From UBA4658 sp002405485 (GTDB taxonomy: Bacteria > Planctomycetota > Phycisphaerae > Phycisphaerales > UBA1924): 18,479 bases of DNA. The notes below the pieces were generated by a model. That model searched no databases. It had not been told where the DNA came from and was given only the letters and a program-made list of their open reading frames with translations. The translations under genes and the position numbers were made by a program. How positions within the stretch are numbered: position 1 is the first letter of the stretch; each line of letters starts with the position of its first letter. This document shows positions 1 through 7,348 of the stretch, in pieces. The stretch covers positions 1 to 18,479 of the forward strand of contig DAISGC010000079.1 in NCBI GenBank assembly GCA_036823255.1, written 5' to 3'.

Positions 1-21
1 GGATGGATTGCTTGGCGCTGG

Positions 22-34
22 GCACGCTCCGTGC
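22..34. other. Small inverted repeat downstream of the acyl-CoA ligase gene
   Basis: GCACG-ctc-CGTGC, a 5-bp stem with a 3-nt loop, lies about 30 bp past the ligase stop codon. No U-tract follows in the minus-strand direction, so it is at best a weak terminator candidate. Positions 1-64 hold no gene that I can support. Confidence 0.2.
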
Positions 35-64
35 GCGAGGGTGACGAGCGATCTGGTTGCTCAT

Positions 65-1588
65 TCACCCGGCGAATACCGTCTCGCCGACCATCTTCTT
101 CAACTCGCGCCGCATGACCTTTCCGGTGGGGTTTCTCGGGAGGGCTTCGAGCTGGCGGATCTCATCGGGGATCTTGTACCCGGCGAGCTTGCCTCGGCAG
201 TGCATGATGATGGACTTGGGGTCGAACGCGGCCCCTTCGCGCAGCTCGACAAAGGCCACGGGAAGCTCGCCACGGATCGGGTCCTTCTTGCCGACCACGC
301 CGGACTCCTTGACGCTCGGGTGGGCGTTGAGCACCTCCTCGATCTCGCGCGGGAACACGTTCTCCCCGCCGATGATGAGCATCTCCTTCAGGCGTCCGGT
401 GATGTATAGATGCCCCTCGGCGTCGAGTCTGCCGATGTCGCCGGTGCGGAAGAAGCCCTGGGCGTCAAAGACCCGCGACGTTTCCTCCGGGAGGCGGAAG
501 TACCCCTGCATGACATTGGGGCCGCGCATCCGGACTTCGCCGTCCTGATCGGGCCCGAGCACGCGGCCGCTCTCGATGTCGACGATGAGCTGCTCGAGTC
601 TGGGCAGTGCGCGTCCGACCGAGCCGCGGCGTGCCTCATGCGGGCGACACCAGTTCGTGACCGGCGCCGTCTCGGTCAGGCCGTAGCCCTCGTTGATGGT
701 CACCCCGAACCGGTCCCTGTAGGCCTCGAAGACCACCTGCGGGAGCGGCTCGCCGCCGCTCACGATGTACCTCAGCGACTTGAAGTCGTCCCCCGTCACG
801 TCCTTGGAGTGCAACAGGGCGTTGTACATCGACGGAATGGCCACCATGATCGTCGGGCGATGCTCGCGGAGCAACTGGATGATCCTGTGCGGCACGAACC
901 TCGCCGTGTACACCACCGGAATCCTGCACGTCAGCGGCAGCATGCTCAGCACCGTCATGCCGAAGCTGTGGAACTGGGGGAGAATCCCGAACATCTTGTC
1001 CCTGCGCGGATCGAAGTCGACCCAGTCGGTGATCTGCTGGATGTTCGCGGCGATATTGGCGTGGGAGAGCATGACGCCCTTGGGCTTGCCGCTGGTCCCC
1101 GAGGTGTACAGCAGCACCGCCAACCGATCGTCATCGATGAGCTTGGGCCAGAAGAGATCGGGGACGCTCCGGAAGGGGATGTCCTCCAGCCGGATCATGT
1201 GGCGTACGCCGGTTCGGGCGCCGGTTGTCCCAAAGACACACTCATCGGCGCTGGGACCCAGGAAATCGAGCATCGGCTGGACCGTGACCACGGTGTCGCA
1301 CCCGCAATCCCGGATCACGTAGCTCATCTCCTCAGGCTTGAGCAGGTAGTTGATGGGCACCACGGTCTTGCCGAGCATCCACCCCGCCAAGGCCGCGATC
1401 GGGAAGGCCCCGCTCGTCGGGAGCAGCAGCCCGACCGTCTCCGACTGGCACTTTGCGGCGATCGCGCCGGCCACGTGCAGTGCGCCAACGAGCAGTTCAA
1501 CGCCCTTGTACGCCCGCTTGTCGTCGGTCACGACCACGCGGCGGGGTTGGACGGCAAGGGACCGGAGGATGGGCCAGTGGAGCGACAT
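65..1588 (-). CDS. AMP-forming acyl-CoA synthetase / fatty-acid-CoA ligase-like protein
   Basis: A 507-residue ANL-superfamily adenylate-forming enzyme. The family activates a carboxylic acid with ATP to an acyl-AMP and then transfers it to CoA or another thiol. The P-loop-like motif YTSGTSGKPKG is at residues 161-171. The adenine-binding GYGLTET motif is at 301-307, the hinge RTGDIGRLD at 381-389, and the thioesterification-domain stretch GRLKEMLIIGGENVFP at about 398-413. The C-terminal catalytic lysine is in PRNPTGK (about residue 490). Length is normal for medium/long-chain acyl-CoA ligases and both domains look intact. The acyl substrate cannot be read from the sequence. It is divergent from the SPOR lipoprotein gene across a 71-bp gap, which must hold both promoters. 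There is no clear Shine-Dalgarno sequence before the ATG. A menaquinone-pathway or acyl-ACP ligase is less likely but not excluded. Confidence 0.9.
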   Translation of the reverse strand: MSLHWPILRSLAVQPRRVVVTDDKRAYKGVELLVGALHVAGAIAAKCQSETVGLLLPTSGAFPIAALAGWMLGKTVVPINYLLKPEEMSYVIRDCGCDTVVTVQPMLDFLGPSADECVFGTTGARTGVRHMIRLEDIPFRSVPDLFWPKLIDDDRLAVLLYTSGTSGKPKGVMLSHANIAANIQQITDWVDFDPRRDKMFGILPQFHSFGMTVLSMLPLTCRIPVVYTARFVPHRIIQLLREHRPTIMVAIPSMYNALLHSKDVTGDDFKSLRYIVSGGEPLPQVVFEAYRDRFGVTINEGYGLTETAPVTNWCRPHEARRGSVGRALPRLEQLIVDIESGRVLGPDQDGEVRMRGPNVMQGYFRLPEETSRVFDAQGFFRTGDIGRLDAEGHLYITGRLKEMLIIGGENVFPREIEEVLNAHPSVKESGVVGKKDPIRGELPVAFVELREGAAFDPKSIIMHCRGKLAGYKIPDEIRQLEALPRNPTGKVMRRELKKMVGETVFAG

Positions 1589-1659
1589 GTGGTGATTCTG
1601 CGTGCGTCACGCCCCCGTGAGCCGATAGAGTAACCATCCTGTGCATTCGAGGATGCTCC

Positions 1660-2526
1660 ATGCGCGCGACGCTCTGCATGTTTCCAACTCCCAACTCAAT
1701 CCGGACCGCGACCTCCGGTCTGCTGCCGCTGTGTGCACTTGTGCTCCTGGCCCTCATCGGCCTGCCGGGGTGCAAGAAGAACGGGCCGAGCGGCACGCCC
1801 CAGACCGGTGGCCTGACGCCCGCTGAGGTGCAGCGGATGTCCGCCGTCGATCTGTACAACGCCAAGGCGTTCCGCGAGGCCAAGGAGAAGGCCGAGCGTG
1901 CCATTCCCTCCTCTGCGGGTCGGGAACGGGAAGTGAACCAGCTCACCGCCGGTCTGGCATGCCACGCGCTCAATCAACCGGCTCTGGCCCAGCATTACCT
2001 GCAGGGGCTGACCGGTTCGACTGACCCGCAGATCGCCGGACGAGCCGAGGCGGTGCTTGGGCAGATCGCCCAGCAGCGGGGCAATCACACCTACGCCGCG
2101 GACCTGTTCCAGAGGGCAAGCAAGAAGCTCGACGGGGACGATTCGGCCCGTGCCGCGATGCGGGCCGGCCAGTCCCTCTCGCACCTCGGCAATCAGAACG
2201 CCGCTCGCCAGCAGTTTCAGACCGCCGCCTCCAGTGCCGACAGCCAGCCCCTCCGCCAGCACGCCCAGCGGCTGAGCACACAGGGCCCGTTCACGATTCA
2301 GGCCGGTGCGTACTCGACTCGGCTGAACGCCGACAAGCGCGCCAACGAGCTCGCGGCCGCCGCCCAGCGGGCCGGGCTTGGCCGACCGGTGGTGCTTCCG
2401 GATACCGTCAATGGTCGACCCGGGTTCATCGTCCGGATCGGGACTTTCCCCAGCCGGGGCGAGGCCAACACCGCACGGGCTCGGCTGGGGCCGGGCCAGT
2501 ATGTGGTGGTCGCCGCGAACGAGTAG
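1660..2526 (+). CDS. SPOR-domain lipoprotein with TPR-like middle region
   Basis: A 288-residue envelope protein. The N-terminus has a hydrophobic stretch (about 21-34) ending in the lipobox L35-P-G-C38, so it is probably cleaved by signal peptidase II and lipidated at Cys38. Residues about 55-205 are Ala/Gln-rich and helical, with spacing like tetratricopeptide repeats (for example the ALAQHYLQGL and AADLFQRA segments). Residues about 210-285 form a SPOR domain (FTIQAGAYST ... GFIVRIGTFPSRGEAN), a fold that binds denuded peptidoglycan glycans in division or cell-wall proteins. The start is supported by GAGGA at 1649-1653, 6 nt before the ATG. A second ATG at residue 7 is possible. The gene is followed directly by a 9-bp perfect hairpin that begins in its stop codon. 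Confidence 0.85.
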   Translation: MRATLCMFPTPNSIRTATSGLLPLCALVLLALIGLPGCKKNGPSGTPQTGGLTPAEVQRMSAVDLYNAKAFREAKEKAERAIPSSAGREREVNQLTAGLACHALNQPALAQHYLQGLTGSTDPQIAGRAEAVLGQIAQQRGNHTYAADLFQRASKKLDGDDSARAAMRAGQSLSHLGNQNAARQQFQTAASSADSQPLRQHAQRLSTQGPFTIQAGAYSTRLNADKRANELAAAAQRAGLGRPVVLPDTVNGRPGFIVRIGTFPSRGEANTARARLGPGQYVVVAANE

Positions 2527-2549
2527 TGCGTCCTCGCGGAAGGACGCAC
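2526..2549 (+). other. Perfect 9-bp stem-loop between the SPOR lipoprotein and DUF1428 genes
   Basis: GTGCGTCCT-cgcgga-AGGACGCAC. The first arm begins at the last base of the TAG stop. The second arm ends just before the GGGGGA ribosome binding site (2550-2555) of the next gene. There is no U-tract, so it may be an mRNA stability or attenuation hairpin rather than a classic intrinsic terminator. Confidence 0.6.
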
Positions 2550-2562
2550 GGGGGACGCCCAC

Positions 2563-2922
2563 ATGCCCTACATCGATGGATTCCTGATCCCGATCAAGAC
2601 CAAGAATGTGCCCGCATATCGCGCGCTGGCCCGAAAGGCCGGCAAGATCTGGCGGGAGCATGGCGCGCTGGACTATGTCGAATGCGTCTTTGACGATCCG
2701 CCCAAGGGCATGCTTGACTTTCCCAGGGCCATCAAGGTGCGCCGCGGCGAGACGGTGATCTTCTCTTGGATCAAATACTCATCCAAGGCGCACCGCGACC
2801 GAGTCAACGCCAAGGTCCTGGCTGACCCTCGCATCGCCAAGATGTGCGGCACGAGCATGCCGTTCGATGTCAAGCGGATGGCCTACAGCGGCTTTCAGAT
2901 CCTGGTCGACCTGCACCGGTGA
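2563..2922 (+). CDS. DUF1428 family protein (YbaA-like)
   Basis: A 119-residue soluble protein matching the DUF1428/YbaA family from memory. It starts MPYIDGFLIPI, carries the GALDYVECVFDD segment, then VIFSWIKYSSKAHRD, and ends with the typical MPFDVKRMAYSGFQ block. The family is a small dimeric alpha/beta-barrel (ferredoxin-like) fold of unknown biochemical role. The length is near the family norm. The start is well supported by GGGGGA at 2550-2555, 7 nt before the ATG. It lies 36 bp after the SPOR lipoprotein gene and may be co-transcribed with it through the intervening stem-loop. No signal peptide or membrane segment is visible. Confidence 0.85.
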   Translation: MPYIDGFLIPIKTKNVPAYRALARKAGKIWREHGALDYVECVFDDPPKGMLDFPRAIKVRRGETVIFSWIKYSSKAHRDRVNAKVLADPRIAKMCGTSMPFDVKRMAYSGFQILVDLHR

Positions 2923-2983
2923 GGCGGTCGTCTGGACGGACGAACCCCCACGCTTTGCCCGGGAACTCCGCATGTGTTCCGGT

Positions 2984-2995
2984 GGCCGATCGGCC
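2984..2995. repeat. 12-bp perfect palindrome in the 2923-3085 gap
   Basis: GGCCGATCGGCC is self-complementary. It lies in the 163-bp gap between the DUF1428 gene and the exported-protein gene, where I see no gene and no convincing -10/-35 pair. It could be an operator-like site or chance in GC-rich DNA. Confidence 0.25.
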
Positions 2996-3085
2996 CTGCG
3001 GAATCGTGCTTTGTTCGGCGTTTTGCCCCTGAGGATGGAACCGACGTTCGGCCGCTGCGTCTACTTCTCATGAGGGCGGGCTGCG

Positions 3086-4111
3086 ATGCGGAGGTGCCGA
3101 GTGATCCCCACAGTCTGGAGTCGATGGCTCCTCGCCGCCGTGCTCGCGGGGTCCGGCGCGATGACGTGCCCGTCCGCTGCGCAGGACTCGGCGTCGCCGG
3201 CGCCGGAGTGGATGAAGAACCTCGTTCCGCCGCCGGACTCTCCGCAGGCCAAGGCCCACGCGGCGGCCCAGCGAACACGGGTGCAGATGGAGAAGGATCT
3301 GAAGAAGATCCGGGCCAAGTACTTCCGCTCCAGCCGGAACACCGAAACCCGCCAGCTCGGCATCCTGGAGATCCGAAAGTACACCGACCCCGCGCTCTTT
3401 CCGCTGCTGCTCTCAACCTTCGAGGGTGAAGGCGAAGACGTCGAGAACGGGGTCTTTGACCACCTCCGGGATCTCAAGATCGATGAGGCCGACGCGACGC
3501 TCGCCTGGGCCGCGATCTATGGCGGAACGCCGAACTATCGAACCAGGGCGACGGTCCGCCTGATGGAGCGGACGGCCGAGGTCGGCACACCGTCCTATCG
3601 GGTGAGGTCCGCGATCGCCCTTGGTCTGCGGGAGCAGAGCAACGGCCCGCTCGCCGCCGCCGCCCAACTCGCAAACACGCTGGGCCTGTATGAGGCCATT
3701 CCCATGCTCATCCAGGCACAAGTCTCCGTCGGCGGCGGAGGCGGAGGCAACACGGCCAACGGCGACGGCGCGCTCGCGTACATCCTCGTGGGGCGACAGG
3801 AGGCGTTCATCGCCAACGTCACGCCCGTGGTGGGCGACTCGGCGGTCGCGTTTGATCCGCAGCTCGCCGTTGTCACCGAAGGTGTCGTCATGCGCGTCAT
3901 CGACGCCGTCGTCGTCACCTATCGGGTCGAGGTGCATCAGGCCCTTGTTGCGCTGAGCACGCGGGGCTGGGGAGGCCAGTCCACAGCCAAGCTCGGCTAC
4001 GACCAACGGGCGTGGCGGATCTGGCACGCCAACGAGTTCATTCCGTATCGGCGTTCGGTCGAACAGGCCGCCGCAAAGCCCGCCGAGCCAGCCACACCAC
4101 CTGCACCCTGA
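3086..4111 (+). CDS. Exported protein of unknown function, HEAT-like N-terminal half
   Basis: A 341-residue protein with a basic N-terminus, a hydrophobic core (WLLAAVLAGSGA) and a likely signal peptidase I site near Ala32, so it is predicted to be exported. Residues about 60-215 read as paired helices like HEAT repeats (RQLGILEIRKYTDPALFPLLLSTF, then ATVRLMERTAEVG and AAQLANTLGLYEAIPMLI). A glycine run follows at about 215-220. A beta-rich region follows, and the protein ends with a Pro/Ala-rich tail. I cannot name a family. The ATG at 3086 has GAGGG 9 nt upstream. An in-frame GTG at 3101 has a stronger GGAGG 6 nt upstream and still keeps the whole signal peptide, so the true start is uncertain. 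Confidence 0.75.
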   Translation: MRRCRVIPTVWSRWLLAAVLAGSGAMTCPSAAQDSASPAPEWMKNLVPPPDSPQAKAHAAAQRTRVQMEKDLKKIRAKYFRSSRNTETRQLGILEIRKYTDPALFPLLLSTFEGEGEDVENGVFDHLRDLKIDEADATLAWAAIYGGTPNYRTRATVRLMERTAEVGTPSYRVRSAIALGLREQSNGPLAAAAQLANTLGLYEAIPMLIQAQVSVGGGGGGNTANGDGALAYILVGRQEAFIANVTPVVGDSAVAFDPQLAVVTEGVVMRVIDAVVVTYRVEVHQALVALSTRGWGGQSTAKLGYDQRAWRIWHANEFIPYRRSVEQAAAKPAEPATPPAP

Positions 4112-4149
4112 ATGGCGTGCGTGCTAGGGGACGGGCGATCGCCGGCGCA

Positions 4150-4545
4150 TTACGGCCCTTCGGCAATGACCGAGGCCATCGCGACGCGTTCGGTATGGGT
4201 GAGCGACACGTGCCAGCGGTGGATCCCGAGCTCCTTCGCCCGCTCCGCCGCCTTTCCCGTCACCACCAGTTCCGGCGCACCACTCGCACGCCTGCGGACG
4301 ACGAACTCCAGCCAACCGATACCGTCGGCCAGACCGGTCCCGAGCGCTTTCATTCCCGCTTCCTTGGCGGCAAATCGTGCGGCGATGTGCTCCGCGTACC
4401 GTCGACCCGGCCGATCCCCCTGCATGCCATGCTCCCGCTCCTCGGGGCTGAAGCAGCGTTCCAGAAACCGATCTCCATGGTCGGCGATCATCGCCGAGAT
4501 CCGGTCAATCTCCACCGCGTCAATGCCATGTCCGATGATCCGCAT
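4150..4545 (-). CDS. acpS: Holo-[acyl-carrier-protein] synthase
   Basis: A 131-residue protein that transfers 4'-phosphopantetheine from CoA to the conserved serine of acyl carrier protein, in the cytoplasm. The N-terminus GHGIDAVEIDRI holds the metal-binding Asp9. FLERCFSPEER (27-37) and ARFAAKEAGMKALGTG (56-71) are the family signatures, with the second catalytic acid at Glu62. The end reads HVSLTHTERVAMASV. The size is normal. I chose the ATG at 4545 because the family starts just before this point. In-frame ATGs at 4563 and 4572 would add 6 or 9 residues and overlap the divergent neighbour. It converges with the exported-protein gene (38-bp gap) and is divergent from the zinc-ribbon gene. 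Confidence 0.93.
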   Translation of the reverse strand: MRIIGHGIDAVEIDRISAMIADHGDRFLERCFSPEEREHGMQGDRPGRRYAEHIAARFAAKEAGMKALGTGLADGIGWLEFVVRRRASGAPELVVTGKAAERAKELGIHRWHVSLTHTERVAMASVIAEGP

Positions 4546-4561
4546 TGCCGATGATAGTGAC

Positions 4562-5077
4562 ATGCCGTTCATCTGCCACGCGCCTGCACGCATCCGCCGG
4601 ATGCGGCTGATCGCTCTTGTCCTCACGGGGCTCTTCGCCGCGGCGATCTTCGCATCATCCGGGCGCGAGTTCGGATATGTCGGCGCGCCGACGATCCCGT
4701 TCCGAGCGACGCTTGTGGGCGAGTATCTCGCGCTCGGGGACGGCTGCCTGAAAGTCGGCGTGATCGACCCGGCCTTCCGACAGACGATCGGGAGATCGGG
4801 GTTGTTCTCGGATCGATCCTGGCACCATGACTGGATCACGGCGTGGCGGCCGTTTCACGTTCAACCCGGCTGCGGAATGCGGTTTGGCGGGGCGAAGTTC
4901 CTGGCGATACCACTCTGGCCGGGCGTGCTCGCCGCGCTTGCGCTCGCGGCGTGGTCTCACGGCACGCTCTCGGCGCTCAGCGTGCTCCGCTCGCGTTCAT
5001 GCCGAGTGTGCGGTTACGACCTCTCCGGCAGCCAGGACGCGCGGTCGCCATGTCCGGAGTGCGGGCACGCTCGCTGA
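4562..5077 (+). CDS. Membrane-anchored protein with C-terminal zinc ribbon (GYDLxG type)
   Basis: A 171-residue protein with two hydrophobic segments (about 16-32 and 113-131), an intervening region of about 80 residues probably outside the cytoplasm, and a short C-terminal zinc ribbon. Its cysteines are C147-x2-C150 and C164-x2-C167, in the form CRVCGYDLSG ... CPECGH. This ribbon is familiar to me from many otherwise unrelated planctomycete membrane proteins. Its function is unknown. The start is uncertain: ATG 4562 is used here, but ATG 4601 (158 residues, just before the first membrane segment) is equally plausible, and neither has a good ribosome binding site. The gene is divergent from acpS with only 16 bp between the chosen starts, and ends 4 bp from the convergent FmdB-type gene. 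Confidence 0.7.
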   Translation: MPFICHAPARIRRMRLIALVLTGLFAAAIFASSGREFGYVGAPTIPFRATLVGEYLALGDGCLKVGVIDPAFRQTIGRSGLFSDRSWHHDWITAWRPFHVQPGCGMRFGGAKFLAIPLWPGVLAALALAAWSHGTLSALSVLRSRSCRVCGYDLSGSQDARSPCPECGHAR

Positions 5078-5081
5078 GCGA

Positions 5082-5447
5082 TCAGGACTGCTTTCGGGCT
5101 TTCTTCCTTGAGCCGGACTTGGACCCCGAATCGGCCGCGGGCTTGGCGGGTTCGGACTTGGGTGGGTCTGATCTGGCGGGTTCTGGCTTGGAGTTCGCGG
5201 GCGAGCTGGAGTCTGAAGGCGTTGCCGCGGGCTTGTCGGCTTCGGCGGCCTTCTTGTACGACTCGGACCGATAGTCGGTCTGATAGAAGCCCGAACCCTT
5301 GAAGATGACCGCCGCACCGGTGCCGATGAGCCGCTCGAGCCCGGCTTTTCCACAGCTCGGGCACTTGCGCAGAGCGGGGTCCTTCATCGACTGGAACTGC
5401 TCGAAGGTGTGCGAGCAGGCGCTGCACTTGTACTCGTAGGTGGGCAT
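5082..5447 (-). CDS. FmdB-type zinc-ribbon protein with low-complexity tail
   Basis: A 121-residue protein. Residues 1-55 match the FmdB putative regulatory domain: MPTYEYKC, with C8-x2-C11 and C29-x2-C32 forming a zinc ribbon, followed by the typical ending AVIFKGSGFYQTDY. After about residue 65 the sequence is Lys/Ala/Pro/Ser-rich, with repeated SxPAxSxP-type runs ending in a basic RKKARKQS tail, and is probably disordered. The domain's function is not established. The gene follows grpE by 9 bp with no ribosome binding site of its own, which suggests translational coupling and places it last in the chaperone unit. Confidence 0.85.
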   Translation of the reverse strand: MPTYEYKCSACSHTFEQFQSMKDPALRKCPSCGKAGLERLIGTGAAVIFKGSGFYQTDYRSESYKKAAEADKPAATPSDSSSPANSKPEPARSDPPKSEPAKPAADSGSKSGSRKKARKQS

Positions 5448-5456
5448 GGTGGAGAG

Positions 5457-6011
5457 TTACGGTGCGACGGCCACTTTGGCGCTGCGGATGACGCGATCGC
5501 CCAGGACATAGCCGGGCTGGAAGCACGCGCTCACGTTGCCGCTCTCGACGCTGTCGCCGGGCTGCTGCATGATCGCGCTGTGTCGATTGGGATCGAACGG
5601 ATCGTTTGGCTGGGGGTTGATGAGCGACACGCCGTGCACTTCCAGCGCGCGAACGAGCTCCTGGCGGATGACCCGGACACCGTCCATGATCCGGCGAGAG
5701 GCATCGTCCGGCGTTGCCTGCGTGAGGGCGAGATCGAAGTGATCTAGGACCGGGAGAACGGAGGAGAGCACGCTCGTGACGCCCTGCCGCTTGGCCTCGG
5801 CCTCGTTCTGCAAGGCCCGTCGCTGGAAGTTCTGAAAGTCGGCGAGCGATCGCAGGGCCTGGCTTCGTGCCTCGTCACGCTCGAGCTCCAGAGCGTCAAT
5901 GCGACGCTGCAGCTCCGTGAGCGCGTCACCCCCTGCCGCGGACGCCTCCGCTGGGTCGATCGGATCGGAAGGGTCTGGTGTTTCCGGCTTGGGTCGCGGC
6001 TTGCCGAACAT
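5457..6011 (-). CDS. grpE: GrpE, nucleotide exchange factor for DnaK
   Basis: A 184-residue co-chaperone that releases ADP from DnaK. There is an acidic, proline-rich N-terminus (1-28) and a long coiled-coil helix (about 30-85, LQRRIDALELERDEARSQAL). The conserved LADFQNFQRR motif follows, and a beta-domain has the GrpE signature NPQPNDPFDPNRHSAI and a PGYVLGDRVIRSAKVAV ending. I chose the ATG at 6011 because GAAGAGG (6017-6023) lies 5 nt upstream. The reading frame stays open for 12 more codons (to 6047), but that stretch lacks conservation. It lies downstream of dnaJ and directly upstream of the FmdB-type gene. No dnaK is present in the window. Confidence 0.95.
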   Translation of the reverse strand: MFGKPRPKPETPDPSDPIDPAEASAAGGDALTELQRRIDALELERDEARSQALRSLADFQNFQRRALQNEAEAKRQGVTSVLSSVLPVLDHFDLALTQATPDDASRRIMDGVRVIRQELVRALEVHGVSLINPQPNDPFDPNRHSAIMQQPGDSVESGNVSACFQPGYVLGDRVIRSAKVAVAP

Positions 6012-6069
6012 GGCGGCCTCTTCGTGGGTGTGCGTGCGTGCGTCCATCCGTCAGCGTCTTCCTGTGTCC

Positions 6070-6092
6070 TGTCCCGCGGAGCGCGGGGGACA
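6070..6092 (-). other. Stem-loop in the dnaJ-grpE gap
   Basis: TGTCCCGC-ggagc-GCGGGGGACA forms an 8-bp stem with two extra G residues bulged in the second arm. It lies 11 bp past the dnaJ stop and about 60 bp before the grpE start, with no U-tract. It may modulate readthrough or mRNA processing. Confidence 0.4.
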
Positions 6093-6103
6093 CGAATCCG
6101 GCG

Positions 6104-7276
6104 TCAGGGGTTCTTGCCTCTGAGCGTGTCCTTGACCTGCTCGAAGAACCCCTTTTTCGGCGCGCTCACGGCGGTGTTCTCCGTCGCGGCCAGATCCCGG
6201 AGCAGTTTCTCCTGTTCGTGCGTGAGTTTCTTCGGCACCTCGATCGTGGCGACGACGACCAGATCCCCGCGCCGGCCGGAGCGAAGATCCGGGAGCCCCG
6301 CGCCCTCGATGCGAAAGTGCGCTCCGTGCTGAGTGCCTCGCGGGATGTGCACGGTGTGCTTCGCGTCCAGTCCGTCGATCGCCAGGTCTGCGCCGAGCGA
6401 GGCCTGCACGAACGCAACTGGCTGCAGGATGACCAGGTGGTCTCCGTCACGCTTGAATCGCGGGTGCTCCTGCACACGCACGACGACGTGCAGATCGCCG
6501 CGCATGCCCTCGCCAGCGCTGGACACTTCCGGAGGCGGTGGCTCGCCCTCCCCGCGGACGCGGACTGCCTGCCCATCCTGAATGCCCGCGGGAATGCGCA
6601 CCGCGAGCCGGCGCTTCTTGGGCTGACGCCCCTTGCCACGGCAGGAGTCGCAGAACTCCTTGACGACCTTGCCGCGGCCGGCGCAGGCGGGGCAGGTCGT
6701 CACCATTCTGAACATGCCCCCGAGCCCGGACTGCTGGACCTTGCCGTGACCATCGCAGGTGGGGCACTTCACGGGCTTGGTGCCGGCCTTTGCGCCGGAC
6801 CCGCCGCAGGTGTCGCAGACGTCCAGCCGCGTGAACTCGACTTCTTCCTCGGCACCGGAGAGGACTTCTTCCAGGGAGATGCCGACCTCGGTCTCAAGGT
6901 CGTATCCGCGTGCGGGCCCGCGGCGCTGCCCGCCCATGCCCGCGCCAAACCCGCCGCCGGCGAAGATGTCGTTGAACATCGAGAAGATGTCCTGGACATC
7001 CATGCGTGAGAAGTCGTGCGTGGCCGGGCCGCCGCCCATGCCGCGCTTGAGCCCCTCGTGCCCGAACTGGTCATAGATCTTGCGCTTCTGCTCGTCGGAG
7101 AGCACCTCGTAGGCCTCGGCGGCCTCCTTGAAGTTCTTCTCGGCCTCGGCGTCGCCGGGGTTGCGATCGGGGTGATACTTCATCGCGGCCCGGCGATAGG
7201 CGCGCTTGATCTCCTCGCCGTCGGCGGTGCGTTCGACGGAGAGGACTTCGTAGTAGTCGCGTTGGGCTGCGGGCAT
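6104..7276 (-). CDS. dnaJ: Chaperone DnaJ (class A Hsp40)
   Basis: A 390-residue co-chaperone that delivers substrates to DnaK and stimulates its ATPase. The J domain is at 7-70 with the invariant HPD at 35-37. A short Gly/Phe region (about 78-118) holds the DIF repeats DVQDIFSMFNDIF. The zinc-finger domain has four CxxCxGxG repeats, with cysteines at 154/157, 171/174, 195/198 and 209/212. The C-terminal substrate-binding domains follow, including RGDLHVVVRVQEHPRFKRDGDHL and GRRGDLVVVATIEVP. All class A elements are intact and the length is normal. There is no Shine-Dalgarno sequence before the ATG. The gene follows groEL-2 by 72 bp containing a strong stem-loop. Confidence 0.97.
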   Translation of the reverse strand: MPAAQRDYYEVLSVERTADGEEIKRAYRRAAMKYHPDRNPGDAEAEKNFKEAAEAYEVLSDEQKRKIYDQFGHEGLKRGMGGGPATHDFSRMDVQDIFSMFNDIFAGGGFGAGMGGQRRGPARGYDLETEVGISLEEVLSGAEEEVEFTRLDVCDTCGGSGAKAGTKPVKCPTCDGHGKVQQSGLGGMFRMVTTCPACAGRGKVVKEFCDSCRGKGRQPKKRRLAVRIPAGIQDGQAVRVRGEGEPPPPEVSSAGEGMRGDLHVVVRVQEHPRFKRDGDHLVILQPVAFVQASLGADLAIDGLDAKHTVHIPRGTQHGAHFRIEGAGLPDLRSGRRGDLVVVATIEVPKKLTHEQEKLLRDLAATENTAVSAPKKGFFEQVKDTLRGKNP

Positions 7277-7281
7277 GGAGC

Positions 7282-7311
7282 GGGCACTCGGGAGTGTGCA
7301 CTGGGCACTCG
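7282..7311. repeat. Direct repeat GGGCACTCG, two copies
   Basis: GGGCACTCG occurs at 7282-7290 and 7303-7311, with a small inverted repeat CACTC-GG-GAGTG at 7285-7296. The second copy overlaps the first arm of the larger hairpin at 7298-7335. All of this is in the groEL-2/dnaJ gap. Confidence 0.5.
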
Positions 7312-7335
7312 CACGTGATGCCGAGCGCCCAGTGC
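7298..7335 (-). other. Strong stem-loop in the groEL-2/dnaJ gap
   Basis: The outer stem GCACTGGGC (7298-7306) pairs with GCCCAGTGC (7327-7335). One A/C mismatch follows, then the inner stem CTCG/CGAG, with a 10-nt loop: 13 bp in total. It begins 14 bp past the groEL-2 stop. No U-tract follows in the direction of transcription, so it may act as a partial terminator, a processing site or a 3'-end stabiliser. Confidence 0.55.
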
Positions 7336-7348
7336 CTCAATGTGTCGA

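Noticed and set aside
410..1633. A 407-codon open frame opposite the acyl-CoA ligase
   Set aside because: Arg/His/Asp-rich antisense product without motifs, and it runs across the ligase start and the divergent promoter gap.
4546..4839. N-terminal extension of acpS by 98 codons
   Set aside because: AcpS proteins start just before the GxGIDxVEI motif. The extension has no matching sequence and overlaps the opposite zinc-ribbon gene.
7284..7299. CIRCE-like core GCACTC...GAGTG near dnaJ
   Set aside because: The spacer is 2 bp instead of 9 and the outer TTA/TAA ends are missing, so it is not an HrcA site.
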